DNA from: Bradyrhizobiaceae bacterium PARB1
GTDB taxonomy: Bacteria; Pseudomonadota; Alphaproteobacteria; Rhizobiales; Xanthobacteraceae
NCBI GenBank assembly: GCA_002256345.1
Contig: NKIY01000004.1
Span: forward strand, 389,876-453,875
DNA length: 64,000 nt
Direction: 5' to 3'
Both the position numbers and the translations under genes were made by a program. Shown piece by piece: positions 1-10,326 of this stretch. A model generated the notes under the pieces. The model did no database searches. It was not told the origin of the DNA and saw nothing but the letters and a program-made list of their open reading frames with translations. The stretch's first letter is position 1. Each line of letters begins with the position of its first letter.

Positions 1-43
1 ACGCGCGCGTTGAGATAAAGTTCAAGTGAAGCAGGAGGTTGTC

Positions 44-346
44 ATGGTGGAACGGCTATCGGCCGAAGGGCGCAAGACGGTACTGAAGGAACTGAGCGGC
101 TGGAGCGAGGCCACGGACCGCGACGCCATCACGCGGACATTTACCTTCAAGGATTTCAACGAAGCCTTCGGCTTCATGGCACGGGTGGCGCTGGTGGCCG
201 AAAAGCGTGACCACCATCCGGAATGGCGGAATGTCTACAAGACGGTAGAGGTGGTGCTGAGCACCCATGATGCCGATGGGCTGACACAGAAGGACATCGA
301 TCTGGCGAAGGCGATGGATGCGATTGCGGAGCAGATCGGCGCCTGA
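44..346 (+). CDS. phhB: 4a-hydroxytetrahydrobiopterin dehydratase (pterin-4a-carbinolamine dehydratase)
   Basis: A 100-residue protein of the PCD/DCoH family, which dehydrates the 4a-carbinolamine formed when aromatic amino acid hydroxylases use tetrahydropterin. The family signature is visible: a lysine/glutamate-rich stretch followed by H57-H58-P59-E-W and then N-V-Y, with a later T-H-D segment. The length is normal for the family. An in-frame GTG at 26 would add six residues, but AGGAGG at 33-38 lies correctly before ATG 44, which decides the start. The next gene starts 77 bases downstream on the same strand. No phenylalanine hydroxylase is seen in the window, so the partner enzyme is unknown. 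Confidence 0.9.
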   Translation: MVERLSAEGRKTVLKELSGWSEATDRDAITRTFTFKDFNEAFGFMARVALVAEKRDHHPEWRNVYKTVEVVLSTHDADGLTQKDIDLAKAMDAIAEQIGA

Positions 347-423
347 TCATTACCGTTCGTTGCGGAGCGCGACCTCCGACACCATTTGACATGCGTATGA
401 CCTGGCACCGAGGAACCTTGCCA

Positions 424-807
424 ATGGCCACCGAACACAGCGTAGGATTCGAGCCGGCCGACCGGCTGGCTCAGGATCGCGAGAGCGTTCGCAAGCAGTT
501 CTGGCGCAAGCTGAAGCGGCTGGCCGTGAAGCTGCCGTTCATGGAGGATTTGCTCGCAGCCTATTACTGCGCCTTCGACCGGCAGACGCCACGCCACGTA
601 CAGGCAGCGCTGCTGGGGGCGATCGCCTATTTCATTCTGCCGTTCGATTTCGTGCCGGATGTACTGCCGATCCTCGGTTACGGCGACGACGCGGCGATTC
701 TCGCGACAGCGCTAAGGATGGTGGCAACGCATATCAACGAGGATCATCGCGAGGCGGCGCGAAGGGCGATTGCAAGAGGGCTGAGCGAGGAAGAGGCAGC
801 GACATAA
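424..807 (+). CDS. DUF1232 (YkvA-family) small membrane-associated protein
   Basis: A 127-residue protein with the DUF1232 core: a hydrophobic helix around residues 60-75 that runs into the family's conserved segment FDFVPDVLPILGYGDD. The family is widespread and its function is unknown. ATG 424 is preferred over ATG 391 because GAGGA at 410-414 is well spaced from it, and the 11 extra residues from 391 do not look like protein. It ends four bases before a palindromic repeat (811-932). Confidence 0.85.
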   Translation: MATEHSVGFEPADRLAQDRESVRKQFWRKLKRLAVKLPFMEDLLAAYYCAFDRQTPRHVQAALLGAIAYFILPFDFVPDVLPILGYGDDAAILATALRMVATHINEDHREAARRAIARGLSEEEAAT

Positions 808-810
808 CTT

Positions 811-932
811 GTCGTCCCGGCGAACGCCGGGACCCATAGACGCTGGAGAAATAGCAGGAACGCCGTGGTGGCAGCCTTCCGATTTTAACTACGACGTCGG
901 AGGTTATGGATCCCGGCTTTCGCCGGGACGAC
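811..932. repeat. Intergenic palindromic repeat, GTCGTCCCGG-ended
   Basis: The element begins GTCGTCCCGGCG and ends CGCCGGGACGAC, a perfect terminal inverted repeat around an AT-richer middle. A second internal CCCGGC/GCCGGG hairpin follows each end. It fills the gap between the convergent DUF1232 and MDR genes and stops a few bases before the MDR stop codon. On a transcript from either side it would fold as a strong hairpin. Elements of this style are common between genes in Bradyrhizobium relatives (recalled, not searched). Confidence 0.8.
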
Positions 933-937
933 AGCCC

Positions 938-1912
938 TTACGGATGCAGAATCACCTTGCCCATGGCCTGACGGCCGGCAAGCACCTTCATGGCTTCCGC
1001 GGTCTTTTCCAACGGGAAGGTGCGGTCCACATGGGCGGAGATCTTGCCCTCGGCGGCCCAGTTCAGCAGCTTCTCCATGCTGGCGCGATATTTGTCGGGA
1101 TTCTGACGCACCCAGGCGCCCCAGAACACGCCGCGGATATCGCAGCCCTTCAACAGAGCGAGATTGAGCGGCATCTTCGGAATGTCGCCGGCCGCAAAGC
1201 CGATCACCATGAAGCGGCCTTCCCACGCGATCGCGCGTAATGCTGCCTCTGCAAATTTGCCGCCGACCGGATCGAAGATGATATCGACGCCCTTGCCGCC
1301 GGTAAGATTCTTGAGACCTTCCTTCAGGTCATCCTTCGCGTAGTTGAAACCGATATCGGCGCCATGCTTCTTGGCGAAGTCGAGTTTCTCGTCGGACGAT
1401 GCGCAGGCGATCACCTTGAGGCCGAGCAACTTGCCGAGTTCGCAGGCCGCAAGCCCGGTGCCACCAGCGGCGCCGAGCACGGCGAGCGTTTCGCCGGGCT
1501 TGGGCGAGGCGCGATCTTCCAGGGCATGCAGCGCGGTGCCGTAGATCACGATGACGCCGGCAGCGCGGTCGAAATCGAGATTATCCGGAATCTTGATCGC
1601 AGCAGTCGCCGCAACGGCGACCTTCTGCCGCGCACCGTTGTGACCGATGGAAGCAACGACGCGGTCGCCGACTTTCACCGACGTAACGCCGGGCCCGACG
1701 CTCTCGATCACACCCGCGACTTCCGCGGCCGGCGAGAACGGGAACGGCGGCTTGATCTGATACTTGCCCTGGATCATCAGGATGTCGAAGAAATTCAACG
1801 CAGCCGCCTTGATGGCGATGACCACCTGGCCTTCTCCCGCGACGGGATCCTCCACATCGGCAAAAACGAGATCGTCGGGTTCGCAATATTGCGAGCACAG
1901 AATGGCTTTCAT
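938..1912 (-). CDS. MDR-family NADPH:quinone oxidoreductase (zinc-independent alcohol dehydrogenase fold)
   Basis: A 324-residue medium-chain dehydrogenase/reductase. The N-terminal GroES-like domain has AAALNFFDILMIQG and the PFSPAAEVAGVIESVGPG stretch typical of quinone oxidoreductases. The Rossmann domain has LGAAGGTGLAACELGKLLG around residues 145-163 for NADPH binding. The zinc-binding cysteine cluster of alcohol dehydrogenases is absent, as expected of the QOR branch. Substrate cannot be read from sequence. The start at 1912 gives a full-length family member, with AAGG upstream as ribosome binding site. Confidence 0.85.
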   Translation of the reverse strand: MKAILCSQYCEPDDLVFADVEDPVAGEGQVVIAIKAAALNFFDILMIQGKYQIKPPFPFSPAAEVAGVIESVGPGVTSVKVGDRVVASIGHNGARQKVAVAATAAIKIPDNLDFDRAAGVIVIYGTALHALEDRASPKPGETLAVLGAAGGTGLAACELGKLLGLKVIACASSDEKLDFAKKHGADIGFNYAKDDLKEGLKNLTGGKGVDIIFDPVGGKFAEAALRAIAWEGRFMVIGFAAGDIPKMPLNLALLKGCDIRGVFWGAWVRQNPDKYRASMEKLLNWAAEGKISAHVDRTFPLEKTAEAMKVLAGRQAMGKVILHP

Positions 1913-1997
1913 CGGATCGTCTGACCTTCATCGTGACAGTTGAAGGAAGTTGTGAAGGATTTACGCGATAGCCGCAACCGTCATGGCATGCGTCGCG

Positions 1998-2095
1998 CGT
2001 AGCCCGGATGGAGCGAGGCGTAACCCGGGGACCGGCGTTTCAACCAATTTTGCTGTCCCCGCATTGCGCTTCGCTTCATGCGGGCTACGAAGGGC
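1998..2095. repeat. Intergenic inverted repeat, GTAGCCCGGATGGAGC type
   Basis: The segment starts GCGTAGCCCGGATGGAGCGA and ends CTTCATGCGGGCTACGA, so GTAGCCCG and CGGGCTAC form the outer arms of a hairpin of roughly 95 bases. An inner CCCGGGGAC/GTCCCCGC pair continues it. It lies in the 306-base gap between the divergent MDR gene and the IalB-like gene. No other feature is seen in that gap. Confidence 0.7.
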
Positions 2096-2218
2096 TGCGA
2101 TATTCCGCCATGTGGTGCGCGCCTTTTCAAACAAGCGCATTCCGTTTATTGGCTGATGACCATGGCGCGTGTGATTCCAGGCCATCTTCCAGTCACAAAG
2201 ATAGAGGATCGACACCTG

Positions 2219-2803
2219 ATGTCCGTGCGGCGAATCCTGACTGTTACTTTGATGAGTGGTGCGATGATCGGTGTCGCCGGTCACGCCCAGGCGCAGTCCA
2301 CCAAAGGCAAGGCCGCTCCCGCCAAGCAATCTCCGGCAACACCGGCGGGCGGAGCCGAGCCGACATTGCTCGGCCAGTTCGGCGCATGGGGTGCCTACAC
2401 CGCCGCACCGGGCGGCAAGAAGGTTTGCTTCGCGCTGGCCAAGCCCGCATCGTCCAAGACCAATCCGGCCAACCGGCCGCGCGATCCCGCTTACGCCTTC
2501 ATCTCGACGCGCCCCGCCGAAAAGGTAACCAACGAAGTCTCGATCATGATCGGCTATCAGCTGAAGCCGGGCTATGAATCGACGCTGGATGTCGGCGGCG
2601 CAAAGTTTGCCATGTACACCCAGGGCGACGGCCTCTGGATCAAGAATGCCGCGGAAGAGGAACGTCTGGTCGAGGCGCTGCGCAAGGCAGGCGACGTGAC
2701 CGTGAAGGGCATGTCAGCCAAAGGCACCGAGACGATCGACTCGTTCTCGATGAAGGGCCTGTCGCAGGCGCTGGACAAGGTTGCGCAGGAGTGCCGGCGG
2801 TAA
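2219..2803 (+). CDS. Invasion-associated locus B (IalB)-family exported protein
   Basis: A 194-residue protein with a clear signal peptide (VRR, then a hydrophobic stretch, cleavage probably after AGHAQA near residue 25). The mature part has the IalB pattern of beta strands: FGAWGAYTA, then a single VCFALAKP, then conserved segments such as SIMIGYQLKPG and WIKNAAEEERLVEALRKAG. The family was named from Bartonella erythrocyte invasion but is general in Hyphomicrobiales, where its role is unsettled. ATG 2219 follows AGAGGA at 2202-2207; earlier in-frame codons from 2078 give no signal peptide and run through the upstream repeat. Confidence 0.8.
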   Translation: MSVRRILTVTLMSGAMIGVAGHAQAQSTKGKAAPAKQSPATPAGGAEPTLLGQFGAWGAYTAAPGGKKVCFALAKPASSKTNPANRPRDPAYAFISTRPAEKVTNEVSIMIGYQLKPGYESTLDVGGAKFAMYTQGDGLWIKNAAEEERLVEALRKAGDVTVKGMSAKGTETIDSFSMKGLSQALDKVAQECRR

Positions 2804-2919
2804 TTGCTGCCGCTCCCCGTCCGGGCCGCCGTTAATATTGCCGCATTTGGCGCCTTTCCATTCGGGCGCGAAAAGCCTATTTGAGGCTCAACTCCCGCGA
2901 CATTCATAGATCGAACGCC

Positions 2920-4149
2920 ATGACCCCCGCTTCTGCCGAGGCTGCCACTGCCGTTGAGACCGCCCGCTCGCTCCCTTTGGAGAAAGTGGCGACGGAAACC
3001 TATGTGCCGCTGGCAAAGCCGTCGCTGATTGGCCTCTCCCGAGCCCAGATTGCCGAGAAGCTTGGTTCCATCGGCGTGAAGCCGGCGCAGCAGAAGATGC
3101 GCAGCCAGCAGATCTGGCACTGGCTGTATTATCGCGGAGCTCAGAGCTTTGCGGAAATGTCCAGCATTTCCAAAGACATGCGGACGGAGCTGGAGCAACA
3201 TTTCACGGTCGACCGACCGGAAGTGGCGGTTGAGCAGATTTCCAACGACGGCACCCGCAAGTGGCTGCTGAAGCTGCCCTCGGGCACCCATGGCGAGCGC
3301 GCCCATGAGGTCGAGTGCGTCTACATCCCCGAGACCGACCGCGGCACGCTCTGCGTTTCCTCACAAGTCGGCTGCACGCTGAACTGCTCGTTCTGCCATA
3401 CGGGAACCCAGCGGCTGGTGCGTAACCTCACGCCCGGCGAGATCGTCGGCCAGATCATGGTGGCGCGCGACCGGCTGAACGACTGGGCCGACCGCGACCA
3501 GCCGGGCACGAACCGCCGCATCACCAATATCGTGATGATGGGCATGGGCGAGCCGCTGTATAATTTCGAGGCGGTGCGCGATGCGCTGCTGATCGTCTCG
3601 GACAATGAAGGCATCGGCATCTCCCGCCGACGCATCACGCTGTCGACCTCGGGCGTGGTGCCGAACATCGCACGCACCGGCGACGAGATCGGCGTGATGC
3701 TCGCCATCTCGCTGCACGCGGTGCGCGACGAGTTGCGCAACGAGCTGGTGCCGCTGAACAAGAAGTATCCGCTGCAAGAGCTGCTGCAGGCGTGCCGTGA
3801 TTATCCCGGCGCCTCCAATGCGCGCCGTATCACTTTCGAGTATGTGATGCTGAAGGGCGTCAACGACTCGCTGGATGACGCGAAGCTCTTGGTGAAGATG
3901 CTGAAGGGCATCCACGCCAAGATCAATCTGATCCCGTTCAATCCGTGGCCGGGCACGCGTTACGAATGTTCGGACTGGGCGCAGATCGAGAAGTTCTCCG
4001 AATACATCTTCAACGCCGGCTATTCCTCGCCGGTACGCACCCCGCGCGGCCGCGACATCCTGGCGGCATGCGGACAGCTCAAGTCAGAGACCGAAAAACT
4101 GAGCGCGCGCGAGCGACAGGCGCTGCGCGCGATGGCGATGACGGATTGA
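2920..4149 (+). CDS. rlmN: Dual-specificity 23S rRNA/tRNA adenine-C2 methyltransferase
   Basis: Radical SAM enzyme that methylates C2 of A2503 in 23S rRNA and A37 in some tRNAs. With the ATG at 2920 the protein has 409 residues. The 4Fe-4S cluster cysteines are C152-x3-C156-x2-C159. The two methyl-transfer cysteines of the family are also visible: C133 (VECVYIPE) and C384 (AACGQL). The N-terminal half carries an extension of about 40 residues compared with E. coli RlmN. A TTG codon at 2881 is also in frame but has no supporting ribosome binding site. The small membrane protein follows 20 bases later. Confidence 0.95.
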   Translation: MTPASAEAATAVETARSLPLEKVATETYVPLAKPSLIGLSRAQIAEKLGSIGVKPAQQKMRSQQIWHWLYYRGAQSFAEMSSISKDMRTELEQHFTVDRPEVAVEQISNDGTRKWLLKLPSGTHGERAHEVECVYIPETDRGTLCVSSQVGCTLNCSFCHTGTQRLVRNLTPGEIVGQIMVARDRLNDWADRDQPGTNRRITNIVMMGMGEPLYNFEAVRDALLIVSDNEGIGISRRRITLSTSGVVPNIARTGDEIGVMLAISLHAVRDELRNELVPLNKKYPLQELLQACRDYPGASNARRITFEYVMLKGVNDSLDDAKLLVKMLKGIHAKINLIPFNPWPGTRYECSDWAQIEKFSEYIFNAGYSSPVRTPRGRDILAACGQLKSETEKLSARERQALRAMAMTD

Positions 4150-4169
4150 TTTCTGCAGAAACAGTTTCA

Positions 4170-4643
4170 ATGTCCCTGATCGGCCGCATCATCGTCATCC
4201 TCTTCGCCTTCTGCGCGGCGTGCCTCGTCGGCGGCACGATCGTGACCTTTGCGATCCTCTTCCCCGAACTGAGCGCCATGGATACCGGGATCGTGAATCC
4301 CGATGCCATCAACATCCTTGTCGGCTTCGGGTTTATCTTCTTCTCGGGCTTCGCGCTGATCCCCGCTCTGGTCGTCGTCGTCATTACCGAGAGTTTCAAC
4401 ATTCGCGCCGTGCTGGCCTATGCGCTCGGCGGCGGCGTGGTCGGCCTCGCCTGCTATCTCGGCCTGATCCCTTATGACACCACGACCATGACATTCGACG
4501 GCATCGTACGTCGTCATCTTGAAGTCGTGACCGGCGCCGGCATCATTGCAGGGCTGATCTACTGGGTGATCGCAGGGCGAAATGCCGGCGCATGGCGACA
4601 GCCACGCCGGCTTCCGCCGCAACCGGATGCCGCGGCAAAGTGA
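4170..4643 (+). CDS. Small four-helix membrane protein, unknown function
   Basis: A 157-residue integral membrane protein. Four hydrophobic stretches are visible: about residues 5-30 (IIVILFAFCAACLVGG), 48-70, 78-98 and 117-135, then a short basic and proline-rich C-terminal tail. I do not recognise a named family. ATG 4170 opens 20 bases after rlmN and gives an N-terminus that leads directly into the first helix. It is probably cotranscribed with rlmN and the PAP2 gene. Confidence 0.75.
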   Translation: MSLIGRIIVILFAFCAACLVGGTIVTFAILFPELSAMDTGIVNPDAINILVGFGFIFFSGFALIPALVVVVITESFNIRAVLAYALGGGVVGLACYLGLIPYDTTTMTFDGIVRRHLEVVTGAGIIAGLIYWVIAGRNAGAWRQPRRLPPQPDAAAK

Positions 4644-4691
4644 TCGCGCTTTAACTTTCCTTCCCCCCGCGCCTCGGATAAACCGCCCGCC

Positions 4692-5498
4692 ATGAACCGG
4701 ACTGGCCTCCTCATTGCGCTCGTGCTGCTTGCAGCGATCCTCGTGATTTTCGGTGTCTGGCCCGACCTCGATCTCAAGCTCGCGGCGCTGTTCTACACCC
4801 CCGAAGCCGGCGGTTTTGCCTATTCCGGGCTGCCTTATGCGCAATTCGCCCGCAACGCGGCGATGTGGATCGCCTGGGCCTTCGTCGCCCCGTCGATCCT
4901 CGCGCTGATCGTCAAGCTGATCTGGCCGAACCGGCCGCTGCTGGTAAAGGGCCGCACCATGGCCTTTCTGATCATCACCATGGTGATGTCGGCGGGCTTC
5001 CTCACCAATTTCACCTTCAAGACCTTCTGGGGCCGGCCGCGGCCGGTGGCGGTGACCGAATTCGGCGGCCCCTGGCAGTTCAAGGCCTGGTGGGACCCGA
5101 GCGGGCAATGCGTGCGGAACTGCTCGTTCTTCTCCGGCGAGGGCGCCACGGCGTTCTGGACTTATGCCCCGGCCGCGCTGGCGCCGCCCAGCATGCGCCC
5201 GGCCGCCTATGCGGTGGCGACGGTGTTCGGCCTGGCCACGTCGGGCTGGCGGATGGCCTTCGGCGGCCATTTCTTCACCGACGTGACGATCGCCGGCCTC
5301 GCCTCTTTCCTGCTCATCTGGCTCGTTCACGGCTGGATTTACCGCTGGCCGCGGACCCGGATGACGGATGACGGCATCGATCGCTGGCTGACCAAAATCG
5401 CGTGGCCCGGCTATCGCTGGCGCCGCCGGATGCTGTCCGGCCGCAATCCGCCGAAGCCATCACTCGGCAGCCGGATCACCGAGCAGCATCACGATTGA
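4692..5498 (+). CDS. PAP2-superfamily membrane phosphatase (lipid phosphatase candidate)
   Basis: A 268-residue membrane protein with the three acid phosphatase motifs of the PAP2 family: KTFWGRPRP (K-x6-RP) near residue 112, SFFSGEGA near 145, and R-MAFGG-H-FFT-D near 186-196, holding the nucleophile histidine and its aspartate. Five or six transmembrane helices surround them. Motif 2 reads SGE where most members have SGH. Bacterial relatives dephosphorylate undecaprenyl diphosphate or lipid A; the substrate here is not clear. It lies 48 bases after the small membrane protein. Confidence 0.85.
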   Translation: MNRTGLLIALVLLAAILVIFGVWPDLDLKLAALFYTPEAGGFAYSGLPYAQFARNAAMWIAWAFVAPSILALIVKLIWPNRPLLVKGRTMAFLIITMVMSAGFLTNFTFKTFWGRPRPVAVTEFGGPWQFKAWWDPSGQCVRNCSFFSGEGATAFWTYAPAALAPPSMRPAAYAVATVFGLATSGWRMAFGGHFFTDVTIAGLASFLLIWLVHGWIYRWPRTRMTDDGIDRWLTKIAWPGYRWRRRMLSGRNPPKPSLGSRITEQHHD

Positions 5499-5538
5499 TG
5501 CTGCGTTGACGCACTTTGCCCCGCCGCGCTATCGCTGA

Positions 5539-6906
<1,368 letters not shown>

Positions 6907-6918
6907 GAATCCGATGCG

Positions 6919-6946
6919 GGGCGGATGAGCGAAACGCCATCCGCCC
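6919..6946. terminator. Hairpin between convergent argG and O-methyltransferase genes
   Basis: Perfect arms GGGCGGATG (6919-6927) and CATCCGCCC (6938-6946) enclose a 10-base loop. There is no uridine tract on either side, so this is a stem-loop that may stop or protect both transcripts and not a classic intrinsic terminator. Confidence 0.5.
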
Positions 6947-6953
6947 GACGCAG

Positions 6954-7616
6954 TCACATCCGCATCGACAATTCGACATCGCCACCGAATGGCACCGACA
7001 GATAGCCGTTCGCGGGATTGCGGACATAAGCGAGATAGTCGGGGCTGTAATCCGCATTGTCCGCGATGACGAAAGCGCCTGACCCGAGATGGCTTTCGAC
7101 CATCGACAGGACGTCTGGATAGAGCGCCTTGGCGCCATCGAGCAGCAGCAGATCGACCGTATCGGGCAGATCGACCCGCAAGGTCTGCAGTGCATCGCCA
7201 GCGCGGAATTCAACGAGATCGATCAGGCCACCTTCGGCGAGATTCTGCCGCGCGATCGCGAGTTTCGAGGGCTCGAATTCGCTGGTGATCAGCTTGCCGC
7301 CGCCATTATCGTTGAGCGCTGCCGCCATATGCAGTGTTGAGATGCCGAATGACGTCCCGAATTCGACGATCGTGCGCGCACCGGTCGACCGCGCCAGCAT
7401 GTAGAGCAATGCGCCGGTCTCGCGCGACACCGCGAGCGGGACATCCCTGAAGCGGCTGTACAGATCGACATAGTCGGTCTTGCTCTGCATCATCCGCTGC
7501 CGTTCGTCCTCGGACAAATCTGCGACCGCCTGGCCGGTGCGGGCACGCGCCGCATCCGCTTCGTTGAACAGACGTTTGAGGAGAGGTGCGACGGGATCCG
7601 TCGTGAGTGTGGTCAT
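6954..7616 (-). CDS. Class I SAM-dependent O-methyltransferase
   Basis: A 220-residue protein of the catechol/caffeoyl-CoA O-methyltransferase type (methyltransferase family 3). The SAM-binding glycine loop is VEFGTSFGISTLHMAAAL near residues 80-97, followed by the acidic ITSEFEP and LLLDGAK segments expected for SAM ribose binding and metal coordination. The substrate is not evident. ATG 7616 is chosen over the longer frame to 7679 because that extension would run through the divergent regulatory region. The TetR gene starts 90 bases away on the other strand, so it probably controls this gene. Confidence 0.85.
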   Translation of the reverse strand: MTTLTTDPVAPLLKRLFNEADAARARTGQAVADLSEDERQRMMQSKTDYVDLYSRFRDVPLAVSRETGALLYMLARSTGARTIVEFGTSFGISTLHMAAALNDNGGGKLITSEFEPSKLAIARQNLAEGGLIDLVEFRAGDALQTLRVDLPDTVDLLLLDGAKALYPDVLSMVESHLGSGAFVIADNADYSPDYLAYVRNPANGYLSVPFGGDVELSMRM

Positions 7617-7659
7617 GATGTTTCCTGCAAAAAGAACGCTTGATTGCGCCCCTCTGCAA

Positions 7660-7679
7660 ATACGAATATTTGTTCGCAT
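7660..7679. promoter_or_regulatory. Candidate TetR operator between O-methyltransferase and regulator
   Basis: Arms ATACGAA (7660-7666) and TTCGCAT (7673-7679) are inverted copies with six of seven matches and a 6-base AT-rich spacer. The position, in the short gap between a methyltransferase gene and its divergent TetR gene, is where such a regulator normally binds. Binding is inferred. Confidence 0.5.
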
Positions 7680-7706
7680 TCGCTAATCGCATTGCGGAGG
7701 CCGCAG

Positions 7707-8336
7707 ATGGCGCGTCGTGCAAGCCCTTCGATTCATTCGAGAAAACAGCCGCAGCAAGCCCGCTCCGAAGAGCTGGTCAGCGCTATTCTCGAGGCTGCTG
7801 TTCAGGTTCTGGCCAAGGAGGGATTTCACCGTTTCACGACCGCCCGCGTGGCTGACAAAGCCGGTGTCAGCGTCGGGTCGCTCTATCAGTACTTTCCGAA
7901 CAAGGCGTCGATCCTGTTTCGCCTGCAAAGCGACGAATGGCGCGACACCAATCACATGCTCCGCCAGATCCTGGAGGATGACGACGCTTCGCCATCGGCA
8001 CGGCTGCGCAGGCTGGTCCATGCCTTCATCAAATCGGAATGCGATGAAGCCGATATCCGTCATGCGCTCGATGGCGCGGCGCCGCTCTATCGGGATGCGC
8101 CGGAGTCACGCAAGGCGAGAGCGACCGGGCGACGTACATTTGCAGATTTCATCGCGCGTGCGCTCCCCACTGCCACCGAGGACAAGAGATCGCTTGTCGC
8201 CGATGTCATCACGTCAACATTAAGCGGTGTGGGCAAAGACTTCTCAGCGCGACCACGATCGGCCACGGAGATCGCGACATTCGCGGATGGGCTGGCGGAT
8301 ATGCTCTGCAGTTACCTTGAGAGTTCACGGCGATGA
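7707..8336 (+). CDS. TetR/AcrR-family transcriptional regulator
   Basis: A 209-residue repressor. The N-terminal helix-turn-helix (residues about 20-65) has ILEAAVQVLAKEGFHRFTT, ARVADKAGVSVGSLYQYF and PNKASILF, a textbook TetR DNA-binding domain. The C-terminal ligand domain is divergent and gives no inducer. GCGGAGG at 7694-7700 precedes ATG 7707. It is divergent to the O-methyltransferase gene, with a candidate operator between them. Confidence 0.9.
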   Translation: MARRASPSIHSRKQPQQARSEELVSAILEAAVQVLAKEGFHRFTTARVADKAGVSVGSLYQYFPNKASILFRLQSDEWRDTNHMLRQILEDDDASPSARLRRLVHAFIKSECDEADIRHALDGAAPLYRDAPESRKARATGRRTFADFIARALPTATEDKRSLVADVITSTLSGVGKDFSARPRSATEIATFADGLADMLCSYLESSRR

Positions 8337-8427
8337 GCTCGAGACACCGCACGTCACCCGCCAGTCATCCATTTGTCGTAATGCAAATGAGCGCCGCCCG
8401 CTTGGCGCCTCAGGGGGAAACTACGTC

Positions 8428-10188
8428 ATGACGAGAACATTCATTGCAGCCGCAGGCGCGCTTCTACTGTCCAGTACGGCGCTGTCGGCCCAGACCATCT
8501 ATCCGATTGACCGCGCCGAAATCCTCGCCGGCAGCAAGTTCGATTTCAAGGTCGAGCTACCCGAAAAGATCGCAGCCTCCAATATCAAGGTAACGATCAA
8601 CGGTGCCGACCAGAACGCAGCCTTCGGCAAGAGCGCGGACTATATCGACCGCGAAGACAACAAGGACCAGTCGGCACTGCTGCTGCGCGACGTGATGCTC
8701 GACAAACCGGGCGCCTACAGGATCGACGTCACCGCCGGCCCGCTCACCAAGTCTGTGACCTGGAACGTGTATGGCACCGGCACCCGCAAGGCAAAGAACG
8801 TCATCCTGTTCGTCGGCGACGGCATGTCGCTGTCGCATCGCGTCGCCGCGCGCATCCTCTCCAAGGGCATCAAGGAAGGCCGCAGCAGCGGCAAGCTCGC
8901 CATCGACGACATGCCGCATATGGCGCTGGTCGGAACCGCAGGCACGGATTCGATCATCACCGACAGCGCCAATTCCGCCAGCGCCTATACGACCGGCCAC
9001 AAGAGCGCGACCAATGCTCTCGGCGTCTATGCCGACCGCACCGCCAATGTGTTCGACGATCCCAAGGTCGAGACCATCACCTCGCTAGTGAAGCGCAAGC
9101 TCGATCTCGCCGTCGGTATCGTAACCAATACGGAAATTCAGGACGCCACGCCGGCCTCCATGGTCGCGCATACGCGCCGCCGTGCGGCCTATGACGAGAT
9201 CGTCGCGCAGATGTTCGCGGCGAAGCCCGATGTCATCCTCGGCGGCGGCGCGGCGAATTTTCTGCCGCAGGCGGCGGAGACGTCGAAGCGCCGCGATGAC
9301 GTGGATTACATCGCCAAGTTCAAGGAAGCCGGCTATCCGTTCGTGAAAACGGCCGGCGAGCTCAAAGCGACGGCCGACAAAGCCGACACGACAAAGCTGC
9401 TCGGCCTGTTCACGCCCGGCAATATGGACGGCGTGCTCGACCGCAAATTCCTCAAGGGCGGCGGCGTGAAGAAATATCCGGAGCAGCCGGACCTCACCGA
9501 ACAGGTGCAGGCCGCACTCAATGTTTTGTCGCGTAATGACAAAGGCTTCATGCTGCTGGTCGAGTCTGGCATGATCGACAAATATGCGCATCTGCTGGAC
9601 ATGGACCGCGCTGTCTATGACGTGATCATGCTCGACAATGCGGTCAAGCTTGCCAAGGAATGGTCGGCCAGGCGCGGCGAGGATACGCTGATCCTTGTGG
9701 TGTCAGATCACAGCCATCCGAACAGCCTGGTCGGCACGATCAATGACGACATGAGTACGGAGACGAACCTGCCGCTGCGCGAGCGGATCGGCGTCTATGA
9801 CAAGGCCGGCTTCCCGAATTATCCCGCGCCGGATGCGGAGGGTTATCCGTCACGCGTGGACGTGAGCCGCCGGCTGGCGATCATGTCGGCGAGCTTGCCC
9901 GATCACTACGAGACGCTGCGGCCGAAGCTGGACGGACCGTTCGAACCGACCCAGAAGGGCGAGGCGCCGAATACGTTCACCGCGAACGAGAAATACAAGA
10001 ACGCGCCGGGGGCGATGCTGCGGCTGGGCAATCTGCCGGCGATGATGAATGCGAGCGTGCATTCGGGCGAGGACGTGATCCTGACGGCGACGGGTCCGGG
10101 CAGCGATCGCGTGAAGGGGCAGATGGACAATACGGAAGTGTTCCGCGTGATGGTGGATGCGCTGGGATTGGGAGCGGACAAGAAGTAG
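8428..10188 (+). CDS. Exported alkaline phosphatase (PhoA superfamily)
   Basis: A 586-residue periplasmic phosphomonoesterase. The signal peptide is residues 1-22 (cleavage after ALSA). Residues 23-125 form an extra beta-rich domain before the catalytic domain. The catalytic domain opens with NVILFVGDGMSLSHRVAARI (metal aspartate), followed by the nucleophile region TDSANSASAYTTG and later metal-binding segments LLVESGMIDKYAH and VVSDHSHPN. AGGGGGA at 8412-8418 precedes ATG 8428. No Pho box was recognised upstream. It ends against the pnp operon, with a bidirectional terminator between them. Confidence 0.9.
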   Translation: MTRTFIAAAGALLLSSTALSAQTIYPIDRAEILAGSKFDFKVELPEKIAASNIKVTINGADQNAAFGKSADYIDREDNKDQSALLLRDVMLDKPGAYRIDVTAGPLTKSVTWNVYGTGTRKAKNVILFVGDGMSLSHRVAARILSKGIKEGRSSGKLAIDDMPHMALVGTAGTDSIITDSANSASAYTTGHKSATNALGVYADRTANVFDDPKVETITSLVKRKLDLAVGIVTNTEIQDATPASMVAHTRRRAAYDEIVAQMFAAKPDVILGGGAANFLPQAAETSKRRDDVDYIAKFKEAGYPFVKTAGELKATADKADTTKLLGLFTPGNMDGVLDRKFLKGGGVKKYPEQPDLTEQVQAALNVLSRNDKGFMLLVESGMIDKYAHLLDMDRAVYDVIMLDNAVKLAKEWSARRGEDTLILVVSDHSHPNSLVGTINDDMSTETNLPLRERIGVYDKAGFPNYPAPDAEGYPSRVDVSRRLAIMSASLPDHYETLRPKLDGPFEPTQKGEAPNTFTANEKYKNAPGAMLRLGNLPAMMNASVHSGEDVILTATGPGSDRVKGQMDNTEVFRVMVDALGLGADKK

Positions 10189-10280
10189 CGCACGGTTCTT
10201 ATCCCTCCCCCAAGCGACAAAGTCGCGCAGCGGGGAGGAAGACCATCGGCTTCGGCGAACTACACTTCAACCAAAACAGA

Positions 10281-10306
10281 AAGGGCGGCCTCTCGGCCGC
10301 CCTTTT
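10281..10306. terminator. Bidirectional intrinsic terminator between phosphatase and pnp
   Basis: Arms AAGGGCGGCC (10281-10290) and GGCCGCCCTT (10295-10304) pair perfectly around TCTC, with T-rich sequence to the right and A-rich sequence to the left. It can therefore end transcripts of both convergent genes. Confidence 0.8.
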
Positions 10307-10326
10307 CGCATTCATTCAACGAGCGC

